Notes: a model not told the origin generated them from the letters alone. Shown: positions 1-13,969, counted from the first letter of the stretch. The stretch is DNA of 64,000 nt from Datnioides undecimradiatus (GCA_008933995.1 WARS01000011.1:18745516-18809515); one strand, 5' to 3'. A program made the numbers and translations.

Positions 1-150
1 CAGCGACAAACAATGTGTGTGGACGAGGGAACGAGACGCAGGTGAGAACTGGAAACAAGCACAGGGGTCAATAAATAAAACAGGAAATGATCACGAACAG
101 AAGCCAAACCCCAAACCATGACAAAACTGATGATACTGTTAACACTTCTG
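1..150 (+). repeat. Unclassified interspersed repeat, partial copy 1
   Basis: This stretch shares two blocks, in the same order and orientation, with the longer copy at 3785-4205. The first is AACGAGACGCAGGTGA (30-45, against 4083-4098 with one mismatch). The second is AATAAAACAGGAAAT (74-88, against 4155-4169). Sequence between the blocks is diverged and differs in length. The element is cut by the window edge, so its left end is not seen. No coding capacity is visible. The texture (purine-rich, with recurrent ACACAGG and AAAACAGGAA) resembles non-coding mobile-element relics common in teleosts, but I cannot assign a family. Confidence 0.5.
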
Positions 151-1433
151 TTCAATTAAAGCTTTGGAGCTTTAAATCATCTCTGAACTCTGCCCGGACC
201 CACAACCCCTCTGGGTGCTTGAACGGCCTGGAAAAGAGTTGCATCTCTCTCCCATGCACGAGTTCTGCAAAGTACAAATCGAGTTCGCGGGGACTAAAAT
301 TCGGATGCGTGCAGTGCAGAGCGGCCGGCGGTGAAGTGAAAGACTTGATAAAGCTGTGTTACAGTCCTGATGACCGTCTGTTGTCAGATCACCTCTCATC
401 TCTTCTGTATCTGTTAACATTTAACATAGCACCTCTCCACAAACCCTCCGCTGCAGAACGCCTTTAGCCGCATGCTAGCTTAGCGTGTCTAAACTGGTCG
501 TGTTGGAGGTGTAGCCTCCAGAGATGGAGAAGCGTTGGAAAGAGCATGACCCCACCATCCATATGCAAACCTACACCCTTGTTTGCCCTCTGAGATTCAT
601 CCTGACTCCCTTTTTTGAGACTTGCATGTGTGAAAATGCTGGGATGTGCTGGGAAATGACCAACTCAAGCTGTCAGCAACCGGTTTTTGGGAATAAACGA
701 AGCTCCAAACATTTCACAGCCACCTGTTTGATCCATTCTGGTGCGAAGTATCGCTGTTAAAGACGAAAAACGCAGTTTACTGTGTCTGCTTTACAACAAA
801 AGGTGGTGACAGCAGGCTAACGCGGCGGATAGTCACTCTGCTAACCGGCTACTTTTTTTTTTTATTTAAAGCGCCACGTTAACTGATCTCAGCTCGCCCG
901 CCATCCTATCCATCTCACTCCTCGGGATCAGTTTGGCCGGGTTGAACGAGGGGTCAAGGCAATTTAACACTCCTCCTGCATTGTAAAGCAGGAGAGGAAG
1001 GGTCAGGGCCAGGCAGGTGGCCGTCGTTTCGCGAGGGCCGTCTGAATTCCTGGGGGTGAGGGGTTGGGTGGTTGAGGGGGTTTGGAGGACGGAGGGAGGG
1101 ATGACAGGAAGCAGAGCACTGCCACTGCTAAGCATCATCGTAAAACTGATAAGCTACTACTTCTATCTATCCGCACTGCTGCTTTGTGAGGACTACTTGA
1201 GTTTAAAGCCGTTGCGCCTAACGACTCCTCGCTCCAAGATAAAGCTCAGCTCAATTCAAAAAAACACGAACTATTCCTTTAAATACTGAACTAATTAGTT
1301 TCATGTTAGTGAAGGTCTGCCTAATTAAAAAAAGGCAACAAACGTCTCTTCTCAGTTGGACGTACCCATATTTGCAGGTGTGTGTGCACTTCGATGCGTC
1401 TCTGTGATTATGTCCACGATTTGCATGCATGTA

Positions 1434-1438
<5 letters not shown>

Positions 1439-1470
<32 letters not shown>

Positions 1471-1472
1471 GC
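1439..1472. repeat. (TG)n microsatellite
   Basis: Near-perfect dinucleotide TG run with one GC interruption near its end. Likely polymorphic in length. Confidence 0.95.
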
Positions 1473-1595
1473 AATTTAGCCAGTAAATGTTAGTCATTAC
1501 CTTTGGTCTCAGGGAGCACAGAAGGAAGGAAGTAATGCAACAAGCAGCCTTCTAGGGTTTCATGGTAATCACCAGGCCAATTACGGGCAAGCATG

Positions 1596-1623
1596 AACAC
1601 ACACACACACACACACACACACA
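1596..1623. repeat. (AC)n microsatellite
   Basis: Perfect AC dinucleotide run. A short chance open frame reads through it as Thr-His repeats. Confidence 0.95.
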
Positions 1624-3784
1624 GATATATGCACACCACACCAGTATCAAGCTGGGTTATGTTTTATTTCATTGTCTGTTGTCATGACAGTGGCTTCCCT
1701 CCTGCGTTTGTAATTTTCCTCCCACGATGTCACCAGATGATGTGTTTCATTGAGAAAACTACAGGTGGGGGTGGGGGGGGGGGGGTGCAGACGTGCACAT
1801 GTGGTCTGGTGTAACAGATGGCTCGGCCCACTTACTGGATATTTATTGTACCGTCACATGGCGGCTACGTGCCCGACTCTGTATTCTCAGCGTCCCATTA
1901 ACCAGGTGTTTGATAGATACTGTAGGTGGATCAGCAGACAGATAGCGCCCCGTTCAAACAGACCACACTTCAGGAGGGGGGGGGGTTTATAACTGTGACC
2001 AATGGCTTCACTCAGCGCGTAAACCGCGTAGGCCTACCCGCTCTGCGCCACATCTCACCTGCTGCAGAGTAACCAGTCGAGGACCGGCTCAAACCTGCAC
2101 GCGGGCATCAAAACCAAACGCGGCGGCGTGACGCGGCGGCGTGACGCGGCGCGGCGCGGTTCACCCCGAGCCGAAGCGAGGGAAGCTGATGATGTCGCAG
2201 CGCCGCGCTACAGTGGCGAGCGTCCAGAATAGTGTCTTTGTTGAAGTGAATTAGTGGTGAGTCACCCCGCGTGACTCATGCATCAATAATAGCCTAATTT
2301 TACACATGATTCATGATGATGATGATGCAGACGATTAGAAACGCAGGGCGAAAATAGAAAACAAACTATTTTGGACCCTGAAATTTCACAAAATCTGAAA
2401 AATGCTTTTCGCCGAAGCTCGTTTCTGTCGTCTCCCCTGTGTTTCACCTTGACCCGGACCTTGACTATTAGTATTTATTTAATCCATCAATAACCCTGCA
2501 GGCTTGTTGTTTCTCATTTGGATGCAGCGGGGAATGAAGTTGGACTAACTCTGATCCATCGGGGCACACTGAGCTATCCTGTGGCACAGGGAAGCACATT
2601 TCCCTTTAAATGTTTCTTCACGACTGTTTCTGAAAACTCATGTTACCGGACGCGTCTGTCCGTCAGCATAACATAGCAGCAGTTTGCTAAATCTGCTTAA
2701 ATCCCTCTTTGCGCGGAGGTTTAACATGTCTGGATTCCGGCGGACACAGGAAGGATATTGATTTCAGGATGTTTCCTCTTCTTACCTTTCACCTAAGTGT
2801 CAGCCCGACGGACGGAGACCCGCGGGCTCGGTGTCGGAGCTCAGCGTCAGCCTTCGCCTCAGTTACAAAGAAACACAGCAGGTCAGAGGTTGAAGAGTTT
2901 CTTCTCTGCTGAAATCCTGGAGCCGGGGCGTCTGGCTGATGTAGACTCAGTCCAGGAGTTTCTTAAAGGGGCTCTGTGGAGTTTTACTGCGAGCAAAAAC
3001 ATGGACGGAGAAGATTTTTAAATCCAGCGTCATTAACATCGGTGTTTACTGGCCTGCAGTCTTCTTCAGCCTTGCCTTTGCTGGTGCATTACAGCACGTA
3101 TCAGCCTGTTACCTCCACCTGTTGACCAGTAAAACTATTTGACACCATTGGTAGGACTGGTGTTGCATTGCATGCACGCACGTGCATCCATGTAAACAAA
3201 ACACGGACCTACCAATGGAAAAACACCTCCATCGCACCGTCAAAAGGTCAAATAAACCCCCAATAAAGGTCGGTCTAACAGGAAGTAATACACGATTGTG
3301 AAATGTTTAGTCAGTTTTGCATCCACTATGGCTTCATTTCATCTTTGTCTCTGTTGTTATCCAAATGATTTGGACACCAGTCATAAAATGTCAAAGGTTT
3401 GCACAGCCCATTGTTTTGGACGCATTGTGCTTCTGTGCAAATGTTCAGGAATTTGTCTGCAAGAAACAGACGAATAAGGGGAATATTAAAATCAAATATA
3501 CCAGTTCATCCCCTGGTTCTTGTGAAGGTCTTGCAAACATTTTCAGTTTCGTGGTCTTTTACCTTCATTCGAAGTCGTGCATTAACTGGTCGACGGCTGT
3601 TTAAAGCCTGTTAAGTCTGTTTACAGTGAGCCTCTCTGTCAAATCTGCTTTAAGGTGCCGCCCAGTGACTTAGCTTCAGCCTTTAAAAAGCCAATTCATT
3701 TTCACTAAACTTTAAACAATATGGCAGACACATTTCTGAGAGGCATTTAGAGGATCAGTTTAACTCTTGATGTCTTCAGATATT

Positions 3785-4205
3785 TACACTGAGGCTCTGA
3801 AAAGAAGCTACACACGGAGGAACTCGAGGCGATGGACGGACCCGACTGCAGGCAGGTACGCAGAGGCAGACTTACAGGTGGTCGAGGCAGGCGGGGTCAA
3901 AACCAGGTAATCAGTCCAAACTGAGCAAACAAATCCAAAAAGGGGGTGCGGCAAAGGCGCACAGGCAAAAAGCAGAAATCCAAAAGATGCAGGAACAAGA
4001 GGAAAACAGTAGGAAAAACTCGATGAAGCAACAGAGAACAAAGGAAGTGACACAACATATATAGACTAGAGGAGCGAAGGCAAACGAGACACAGGTGACG
4101 CCAATAAACTAATTAAACAAGTACACAGAGACGCAAGAGGGAAAGACTTTTCAAAATAAAACAGGAAATCACCAAAAAACACAGAAAACTCAGCACTGTG
4201 ACACC
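3785..4205 (+). repeat. Unclassified interspersed repeat, copy 2
   Basis: A purine- and CA-rich block of about 420 bp whose right part matches copy 1 at the window's left edge (AACGAGACACAGGTGA at 4083-4098 and AATAAAACAGGAAAT at 4155-4169). It reads as a non-coding interspersed element: repeated CAAA and ACAGG words, no long open frame, and an abrupt change of texture after about 4205. No terminal inverted repeat or target duplication could be fixed by eye, so the boundaries are approximate. The family is not recognised with certainty. Confidence 0.5.
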
Positions 4206-7200
4206 ACGTTACTGTTTGCAGTGGTGGAACAAGCAGAACAATCAAATGAAGCTCCAGGTGCACGTGTAGATTGCATTTACAGCGATGTTGTGTGGTTAAA
4301 CCTCATGTCTGCAGCCCCCAGGGAGGGTAGTTAAACCTCACTGTGGGTGGGTGCATTCATTTAGAGCTGTAAACACAGACCTGCAGCCAGAAGTTACTGC
4401 AGAGAACCATGTCTGATCACTCAGTAATGGTCCAAATGGCTTCTTTGTTTACAATCTTGGGGACCTTCCTCAGAAATATCTTCGCAGACATCCTCTGCAT
4501 TGATGTGCAACGTTATTTCAAGTGCCTCTGCTGAGGAATACTGCAAAACAGTAATTGCATCCATTACAGGAAGCACCACGGATACTATTAGGCTTGATGT
4601 TCGCACCCTTAGTGCGTAGCTGCAGACTAAATAGAGTGTAAAGGCGCGATCAGGGCCAAAATGCTGCAGATACTCACCTTACAGTTAATGCTGCAGCATG
4701 AAAAAGGAGCAGTGACTCTTTTGTTTATGTGCTTTTTCTTTAAAGCTTTCTGCCCTTGTGGTTTTCAGAGTCTGCCGCTGACCTCACTTCACATCCTGGT
4801 ACACCGCCTCCTCTGGGTGCATAGCAGACGGGCCTGGTTTTAGAAGAAGTGTGGATGTAACACTTTGAAGGAACACAGAATACGTGTGATGAGACACGAG
4901 GTTTTTAGAGGCCTCTCTTCTAAAAATGGAAGGTTTTGGCGTTTGCACGTAGACGTGTCAACGCCTTGCACAAAATGATTGTGCAGAAAGGTTTTCTAAG
5001 GCAATCTGCAGAATAATAGCCCTTGGGAAGAGAAGGTATTCAGTAAAACAGGGCTTAACCTACATTTAATGGGTTTAACTAGGTGGAGGTCTCCTGTGTT
5101 GCGAACATCCACTCTGCTGACGCGTCCTTGAGCCAGACAGTGAACCTCAGACCAGCTCCAGGGGTCCTATTGTGCATCTGACCCTGCCCTCTGACCTCTC
5201 CCCTTCAGGAATCAATGATCAGACATTATGAAAAGGAGGTGAGGAGTAAAGTGGAGTGTGGAGCGCCTCCGGGAGGGAGGAGGGAGGATGGAGGGGGTGG
5301 GTGGGGGGTGCCGGCCAGGGAAAACATTACATTAGACACACTAAAATATTTACAAGCCTCTGTCGGCTCCCGAGCCTCCAGCCTTCATCAAGTGCCAGGG
5401 CTCTGCCATCCGGTGTGGCCCCTGCTGTTTGTTAATGGACTTCCTCCCCTGGTCTGACAGAAAGATGGCTGCTCTGTTTATGAGCTCAAGGCCTTTTCCG
5501 AGAGGGACTGCGTGGGGAGGAGTAACAGGTTAGAGGTGTTTCAGGCTGCTTGGCTCCTTAAATCACCCATTTTCTTTTGTTCTGCCGACGTTTTGGGGAA
5601 TTATTGGCGATAACTGGAAGAAAAAAAAGCAAAGAAATGGATAAATACCTGGATTAAATAAACAAATACATGTATAGAAACTGGGTTAGGGCCTTATAAG
5701 GGATTTATATCATTTCCATTGTTAATTTTAGACATAAACAGAAGGAGGGAAACTAGGTGTTTTGTAGGTGTGACGATCTCACACCATCCAATCCAGTCAT
5801 CCAATCATCAATCCATCCAATCTCATCCAATGAACATCACATGCATCGTGTTATCCTACTCAAATCCTGTTTATTAAAAGGCGTGGCAGCTGTTTTATGC
5901 CTATTGCTTCCAAGTCGAGTTAAGCCAAACTCATGACTTCTGACTGCCTCAAATCACAAATGTGTCTGAGAAGCCTTTGCAAGCTGCGTGAGATATGACA
6001 CCTCCTGTGGTATCACGGGAGGAGAGGAAGGAGGAGAACCCTCAGGAGATCATGCGACACCCAGAAATCATAATCGGTGGTTATGTTTGATCAATTGAAT
6101 GGAATTTGTTGCTGTAAAATACAGAAAAGACCACTGAAATTAACACATTTGGAAAACGGCGGCGTGGATGAAGGCGCCAGAGTGATGAAGACACCGCAGT
6201 AAAACGGATTTCTTGGAGAACATTCTGTTTGTGCTTTATTTTAGAGGTTTTCCAGGTGAGGAGCAGTCAGCGGCTCAGTATAGATCATTAAAAACCTGCA
6301 CATCAGCGCGGCGGAGCACAGCTGACCTATATGCAGCTCAAAAAACCATGAAAATGACAAGCCGCTAACAGCTCCCATTCACCTCGTTCCTCCCATTCAC
6401 AGGCAGCGAGCGAGGGTTCATTCAGACCAAGGACGGGCTCTGTCTGTACCCCGGTGTCTTTTTTTTTTCTGTTTTCAGCCTCTAATGGTCGAATACGATG
6501 CGTATTTATTTATCTCGGCCTCGTTGGCCAGACAACAGAGACGCAGGATGATTCAAAGCAGAGACACAAAACGAGGCAGGCAGAGGCGGCTATATTTACC
6601 TCGTCTTCTCTGAATGAGGACGATATTAACATTGATCGATAATTGGAATAGAAACGAGGCGAGCGGAGTTTCAAGGTCAGATGATGGAAACGTGTGTCGG
6701 CGCACGTCTGCGGGCAAAACGGGAAAACGTTGGCTGGATCTCGCCTCACAGCTGAACTCAAGCGGCCCTTGTACGAGGCGCCGAGACAAGTTTTCACTAA
6801 AAGTGTTTATTGGTGTTCATAATGTCACAGTCCACCCGCTGGCCGCCCCTCTGCGTTTTAATTAACGGAGGGATACGCTGTACGCTGACCTGTCCGGTAC
6901 AGTCCAGGAGCCATCCTTCATGAGGTGATGAAATCTGGTTTTTGATGACGCCTTGGTGAGTTTTATTTGAGTTTCCTTCCCTGAGTGTCTTCTTCCCATC
7001 CTCAGAGACAGGAGTAATGACAGAGTCAGCTGTGATCAGATGAAAAGATGCAACGTCTTCGCAAAACTCCACCGAATTCAATCTGGTGTATTGAATTTAC
7101 TGTAGACGTTGAGGGCTAGGGCTATTTTTAACACTTATGCTTCAGATATTGTAGAAGTTTGTGATTAAATACCTACAACCACCTAAATAAACAGAGTTTC

Positions 7201-8833
7201 GGTGGTCTGTAGAGACATAATGGATCAAAGTTCAACCTCTGTATTCCTGAGCCGTGAACAATCAAACCCAGACCAGGCAAACACTGAAGGGATGCAAAGA
7301 ATAAAGTGGGTTTGGCAACAACACGACGCCGACAAATGAAAATTAAATCTGCCTAAACGTCTTCACTCAACGTGCGGACGGCGACTAAATTAAGCCCCAA
7401 GTTGTGATAAACCAGAAATATCCCGTCAGGTTAGAGCAGCAGCGTGATAGGGTTACATGCACAGTAGCATCATGTAGGAGTTACATATTGTGTCTATTTT
7501 GGTAGATGTCAACAGTCTTGTGAAGTATTCTGTTTATCACCCAGTAGTTGGTGAAGTGTGCTGGGATGCTGAAGTGATGAAGTGCTACTTCCTCCCACTG
7601 CCTCCCTTATTAGCTCTCTTTCCCCTGTTCTGTCGCTGAAGTGGCACAGTTGTGTCAGCAGGATTACTCATACCTGGGCTGGATAAACTGGGCAGGCAGG
7701 CCTGGATCTGCCTTAATCACCCACTTCCACTTCCTGTTCCTCGACGTGCCAGCAATCTGCCGTGGGCGGACACTGATGACGGGAAACAACACAGCCGAAC
7801 CGGCAAGAAACAGGAGGGAGCACTTGACTAGGATATTATTATAGTTTCACTAATATAGGGGCGGTGGACTGGGAAGAAAAGTCCGGATGTCTGAAGTCAG
7901 CACACTGTGAGAACACGCACAGATTAAGAGGAACACAGGTTCACCGTTTCACATAAAAGACGTTCTTATGCACCTTTGAATGAAAGTTACCAGAGCCAGG
8001 AGCGTCACAAAGGACAAGGACACCAGAGAGGATCATTCACCAGTCTGAAGCTCACAGCTAGACATTATTCTGAAAACAGCAGCAACATTTTGATTTGATA
8101 AGGACCTTCCTGACATCGACACATGAGAAACTATATTTGGATGTTACGTTTTGTAATCCATCCTTGAGCTTCGGTGTCATTCTGAGGCCTTTGTAGCAAA
8201 TCCATGAAGATAAACCCAACTCTGTGCTTCTTCTGTGATTACCTGTACATAATGCCACGCTGGGAACCACTATTGTCTTTGTCAGCTGTCCAGTTGCAAT
8301 CCCACAATCCCTAAGGTTGAGTCTGTCAACCAATCAAGGAATGCGTTCCCCGATGAACGACCGGTTGAGGTCGTACAAGCTTTAGCACTACGCTGCATGT
8401 GGAGAAAGAAGACGTGATAGCTCCCCAAAAGAGAAAATACACTTTTCAGTGACTCCCTGGTGGCTATAATATAGGTTGCAAACCTCACCCCCTCCTTGTT
8501 AGCAGATAGAACAATAGCCAAACTAAAAAAAATGTAGGTAGTTTTGATCCCACTGATGCATACTCAAGCGTCAAGTTTGGTTTTAAATACTAATTTGATG
8601 GATTGCAAAGGTCGGTGTGACATGATGTGCTGTTAGGTTGGTCCTGGAAACTGCAGCTTCACATCCTGAGCCTTACTGTGCAGACTGTGGCTCCAGGTGA
8701 CGTCGCTAGCGTAAGATTGCAGCCCCCGTATCACAGATATTTTGGCTTAATTTTGTTAGAGTGGGAGGAAGTGGAGACACATTGTCCAGGGTGATGTAAA
8801 CTCACTGCTAGGTATTAAATAACAGTACAATGT
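4206..8833. other. Gene-free flank
   Basis: No supported gene. A short imprecise tandem of CATCCAATC-type units lies at about 5782-5835. The stretch 5160-5520 has a balanced, non-repetitive texture with words such as GTTTGTTAATGG and TGTTTATGAGCTC, as seen in conserved non-coding DNA, but this is only an impression. Nothing else notable. Confidence 0.5.
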
Positions 8834-9043
8834 GTGCCCGCTACTGCCAACACTATTTGCGTAGTCAAACGAGCCTTTGGAGAAGAGCTGGAGCAGCAGG
8901 TGTCCCTCTACGCAGATGATGTGATACTGTATATTGCAAATCTAGAAACGTCTATGATGCCACCAGGAGTTTTGATGCATTTTAATGTCTTTGCTCACTT
9001 TTATTCCCTTTATATATTTTCTCTGAAGGTTGCTAAAGGTTAG
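8834..9043 (+). mobile_element. L1/Tx1-type LINE reverse transcriptase fragment (relic)
   Basis: The frame beginning at 8834 reads through the reverse transcriptase palm motif: VSLYADDVILYI with the catalytic YADD box, followed by a spacer and FNVFAHFYSLYIFSLKVAKG. That last block lines up with the L1-clade consensus 'F..FG.FSGYKIN..KS' at the expected distance after YADD. The canonical SGYKIN has decayed to YSLYIF. There is no intact ORF2 around it: upstream and downstream frames close at once, and no endonuclease or 3' tail is visible. This is therefore a short, dead insertion. A CR1/L2-type element is less likely because the downstream spacing fits L1/Tx1 better. Confidence 0.72.
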
Positions 9044-12000
9044 TTCATTAAGCTTGTGGTCGCCTTGGAGACACATGCAGTCACGCTGAATACCATGCAA
9101 TCTATTGGCTTTTAAAACAAGCCAACTTGCAAAAGAGACTGTATGAAAGTAGAGAACAAAACATCTGTTCTGTTCTGCTCGATCATTTATCAGAGGCTCG
9201 TAGTCGACTACAAGTGGGATATTTGTTGATAAATTCCTGCATCACAGTCAGACTGACACCAGACAGGTGTTGGACACAACCGACACTATGCTGGAAGTGT
9301 AAATGAGACCAACAGGCAACACGGTGGAAAAAAAAAAAAACAAAACAGAAAAGAAAAATCAGTTAAGTGGGCCTGATGGCAGGTCTGTCTGCGTGGGCGG
9401 GATGTGATGTTTGCTCGCCTTGTTTCTCTCATTTTGTCATTTTTAAAACGGCTTTTAAATGATAATGACTATTTATACTCCTCTTGAGTTGGCTGCGTGG
9501 GCTCGATGGAGACAGAGCGGATGATTCACAGCCATTAGAGATCGCCTTTTGTCAACCACCGCTTCTCTTTCCTGTGGCTCTCTTTCTGTTTCTGTTTATC
9601 TCTCCCTATCTCTACGTGTCGCTCCCTCAGTCTCTTTTCTCCAGCAGAGCAATAATAGAAAGATCTTGTAGTCACTTCAGGTAGAGGCTGTGTGGGTGGA
9701 AGGACACTCTGGCTCAAGGTTTATAACGGAGCCAAAGATAGTTTCTTGACGGAAAGGTTTCATAAGTCTCCTGTCTGACTCACGATTAGTTTAAAAGAAA
9801 CAGGTTACTGCAAATCGCAGCGCTGGCCTGATCAGCCGAAAAACATAAAAAGACTTTACCTCTCTAGATCTCTCAAAGGTCAGCGATGAAAGATCAAATA
9901 TTGTTTGATAGAAAAATGAAGCATTTGTAATTTAAGATATTTCCTAATGAAAAGCGTTATAATGCTGATACTTCCTGGGGTGATGCTACTACCAAACATA
10001 TAGTACAGACCTAAAAACTACAGAGAGGTGCAGGACAACAACACTTCAGTGAGTCTGTGATGTTGATAGCCAAGCAATGTGACATTAGCAAGCTAACTTA
10101 GCATGGCCTCGAAAACAAAAACTACAGTTCCCATGAGGCCTTGATAGTGCACAGCTGAAAGCTAGAGAGTTTTCCATGAAGTGGAACACTAACAGAGAAA
10201 CCATGTTAGCATCAAGATGTTGCTACAGCTGAAGTAGCACCCAGGTGCTTACATCTCCTGCAGATACGGGACAACTTTAGCATTTGAATGTGTATCTCTG
10301 TCCATTTCTGTTGAGTCTGACGCTCACGTTCCTTTCACCTTTGTCAGGGTTCGTCTGGCTTTTCTTCATCAGCTGGTTTATAATGGCTGCCATTTGGTAC
10401 ATGCATCAATTATAAATCCAAAATCACATTTCAAGTTCTTTTTCATTCATTTTTGTTTCATCATTGTTTGATCTGGTTCTTGAATATGTTCTGGCTGAGC
10501 CACATCTCTCTCTACACACCTGTTGTGCTGTCAGCACCAATAATATGTACACTATTGTTTCTGGTCTTGGGTTTAAATGCGACAGCAGGTTGTTAGTCTC
10601 GTCCGGATTCACAGAACCGGAGCTAACAACTTTCCAATCAAGCACCCGCTCCTCCAAACCATCCAAGCTGGTTCTGCCCGGATGCCTGTAATGGCAAAAG
10701 CCTATTATGGTATAAACCATGAAAATCGGATGTTTCCCCCGTTGCTTTGCCCGTATCTGGGACAGCTCGCAGCAGCACGTGCAGTGCTTGACAGCCAAGC
10801 TATATCAGCACCCTGCAAATCCATCAGATTCGCACATGGATCACAGTGGGAGTTGGGTGATGTGGGGGCTGCCGGGAAGAGGAAGGTGGGTGTTATGAAG
10901 ACGTGCACGCACAACCACCAACTTATAAAGAGGAAATTCAAGTGATGTGAACGGGTCGAACTATTTTTGTCACTGGCAGCAAAGCTCGACGTTTTCGGTG
11001 GGTTTGATGGGGTAGTGGTGGCGGGGAGGGTCTGCGACAATTGAGGGCACATCTGCGAGAGATGAAAAAGACAAACCCAGCAATTTGAGCGCTGTACCTA
11101 TTTTTGTCAGCGGCTTCGCAGCCTGTCAGGGGACGGTTTGATTCCACCTTTTGTCGATTTTGGCAGCAGCTGCCGTCGCTTTGCACCTGGCTTATATCGG
11201 AAAGGCTGCACCCCAGGAGCCACTGTTAAACATTCGGTAACAGTGAAAGTTTCAGTGCTAACCATAAAATAGCTAAGTTTGCTGCTGCTTTCTACCCTCC
11301 ACGTGCAGGTCAGAGGTCAGGGCTAGTTTCCAAATATAGTTTCATTGTCTTCAGCGGTGCAGATACTTGCTGACATGTGCAGCTTAAATGTGAGTGCGGC
11401 GTCTTGACAGTGTGTCTTTGCGTTACAGCGCGCCATCTGCCCTCACTCCTGTCTCATTTAACCAGTAAAGCTGTCTAAAACTAATTCCTTATTCACAGCA
11501 ATGTGAAAACTTGGACATGTGCCATCTTAGCACATCAAGTGCAGTTGTGAGGGTGTCGGGCATCAAAGGCGTGTGTCATCTGTTTTGTCGTCTGTCTTGT
11601 AACAGACAGCACAATATTGCATTTAGAAAAGAGCTTTTCAGATTCAGTCTGTGCACCTATAGCGCTAATTGGCTACTGTTTAAAGACAATTTAGCCTCTG
11701 CGTAGCCAGCTGATATCAGGATAACGGATATTTGGGCCAAAACGTCTTCGTCGCTGCACCGGTCAGAGTTTACAGTCTGATTAGATTTAGTATTTTAGGT
11801 TCAGACGACTTTTTGGCAAATCTCCATGACTGGATATGTGCGTTTGGGTGCAGATAAATGAAAAAACAAGCTAATAAAGGCTGAACCAACGTCAGATGAT
11901 AGCCGGCGGGTTCTGTGCTTGCATATGTGGTTTTCCCTGTTTGCTCCTTTGCAGACCTGCATGCAGCCAAAGCCCACTGAAGCACGATTGGTCCAAACAG

Positions 12001-13969
12001 ACGCCAGAAAGCCAAACCAAAACCTTGTCCCATGCCTGCTGTGCTTATGCGTTAATAGAAATTGCAGCCTGTTTTGGATTTAAAATACTAAATAGCATGT
12101 GATAAAACACAGAATCCAGCTAAAAACCTCCAAATGCCTGAGTGAGAAATGGAGCCCTGGCGTGTTTGTTCAGAACGTGCAGCAGTTGAAGGCCGTGCGT
12201 TCCCAATTTACATTTTCAGTTCAAAGGGGAAGATACAGTTGTGTCGGAGTTATACTTAGATCGTTTTAAAGGTTAAATATTATGCTAAAATGTCAGAGTG
12301 TTCCAGGGCAGCGTCTAGGTAGAGTTGTGATCCCACTCGCGGGAAAGAAAAAACCCTCTCGCTGTGGAAATTGCGTGGGCTGAGAGGCTGTGATAGAGAA
12401 CATTGTATTATACTGTACAACACACACACACACACACACAGGAGCAAGAGAAAAACACTGAGTCTCAAAACAAAGCTCCTCATTCTGACTTTCCCCCTAC
12501 TCCAGACATTCCTTCCCAGCATTCCACAGGGCGTGGGCGGGGTCAGAGGTCCCAGCGACACAAGTGATGATTTTAACAGCACGGAGGCATGTTAATGAAA
12601 CCTACACACACGTTTGTACTCCGCAACTTGTGAGGGCCGTCCCTTGACCCCAAACCTTGACCCGACTCCGATTCTCACCACAAACATCCGCAGCACCACA
12701 ACGCAAAGACAGTGAGGTGGCAGGACTGCTCCCAGCTGCAGAGTCCATATGAATAGACAGACAGACAGACAGACAGACAGGTGTTAAACGTGCAAACATA
12801 AAGTCTAACCTGCACAAAGAGAGAGAGAGACTGAGGTTGCCTTTCAAGATCGCTATGAAGTCTCAGGCGTCATCTCCTCTCCTCTCAGTCGCAGCGAAGG
12901 AGTGATCAGTGTGATCCATCCTCTCATATCAGCTCGGTTTCTGAAAACCATCTTTAAATAGCAATCTGACCAGTCGCCAGTAAAACTCCTTACTTAGTCT
13001 GTGGGCTAATACGAGTCCCAGCTCAAAGTCCCGTCATTCAGTGCTTTATCGCTGCAGAATATTGTAAAATTAATAATTAATACAATAAATCTTATGTTTG
13101 TAATGTGTAGACCTACTGAACAGTCCATTCTTAGCTTATCTTGTGATAAAGCAAGCTCCTACACTCCAGCTCCTGTTTGAAGGACGGACTGAGCTTATCA
13201 GGACGCCTGGGTGGCAGCCTGGTTTACATGCAAAGTAGGATCAGCGGGGCCATGTGAGGGGCGATGCCATGCGAAACTAGCAAAATGCACCCCCCTTGTT
13301 ACAGCACTGCAGATAAAGGTTTTAGCGTAGATGTTGCTGACAATCAGGCGCCGGTGATGGCTACATGTGGCTGCAGGAGACGTCGTCTGTCCATGTGGCC
13401 ATGGCCGAGTGTGACAGCAGTCGTGTGGTCGTGATGCAGCAGCCGGTTCGACCTGATGACGCCGTCAGAGACCATAAAACCAGGAAGTGTCACATTTGCC
13501 CCGTGGACCTCAATCTGGTGTTAAGAATCATTAGAACAAACATGGCTCCAGTGTAAATTCAGTTGTAGGCTCACACCTGCCGGTCAACAAAACAGATCTG
13601 GCAACATGGACGAACAAATCTGGGGTAGGGAAATAACAAGCACGTCACACACAAGCTGGCAGAAGGTGAACAGGCTTCAATCAGAAAACACCCATTCGTC
13701 CGCAACAAGGCTGCAGATCACGTCCTCTTCTCCAAAATCAAATTCAGACTGAAGGTGCAGAGGACGCTGCAGACGGCGCTTTAGCAGGTTAGATAAGAAG
13801 ACTTCAGGTGAGTGATGTTAGCATAGCTGGAGCGCAGGGAGCCGTGTATCGCTGCGTAATGATGTGGACTGACACAGGGGCACAGACACACGGCTCGAAC
13901 TTCACCCAGAAAAAGACAAACTCCTCAGACACACCAGAAAAGTGCCATGTTTGTTGGAGGTGGTGGTTT
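9044..13969. other. Gene-free flank with simple repeats
   Basis: No supported gene. Simple repeats: an A-run at about 9328-9341, (AC)n at about 12420-12440, (AGAC)n at 12755-12780 and (GA)n near 12818-12831. At 10424-10945 there are overlapping open frames of 124 codons (minus) and 122 codons (plus) without recognisable domains. A sequence block CTATTTTTGTCA-x-GGC recurs at about 10961 and 11096, suggesting a diverged local duplication or a mobile-element relic. Confidence 0.5.
12755..12780. repeat. (AGAC)n microsatellite
   Basis: Tetranucleotide tandem of about six GACA units. Confidence 0.95.

Larger units (their letters stand above)
151..3784. other. Gene-free flank with short simple repeats
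   Basis: No exon with convincing protein similarity or paired splice sites was found. Contents seen: (TG)n at 1439-1472, (AC)n at 1596-1623, a G-run around 1766-1785 and another at 1976-1986, and a short GC-rich tandem of GCGGCGTGAC-type units near 2122-2160. Open frames up to about 126 codons occur but lack codon bias or recognisable domains. Confidence 0.6.

Noticed and set aside
13448..13475. Possible tRNA gene suggested by a GGTTCGACC B-box-like word
   Set aside because: No A box, acceptor stem or cloverleaf can be drawn around it.
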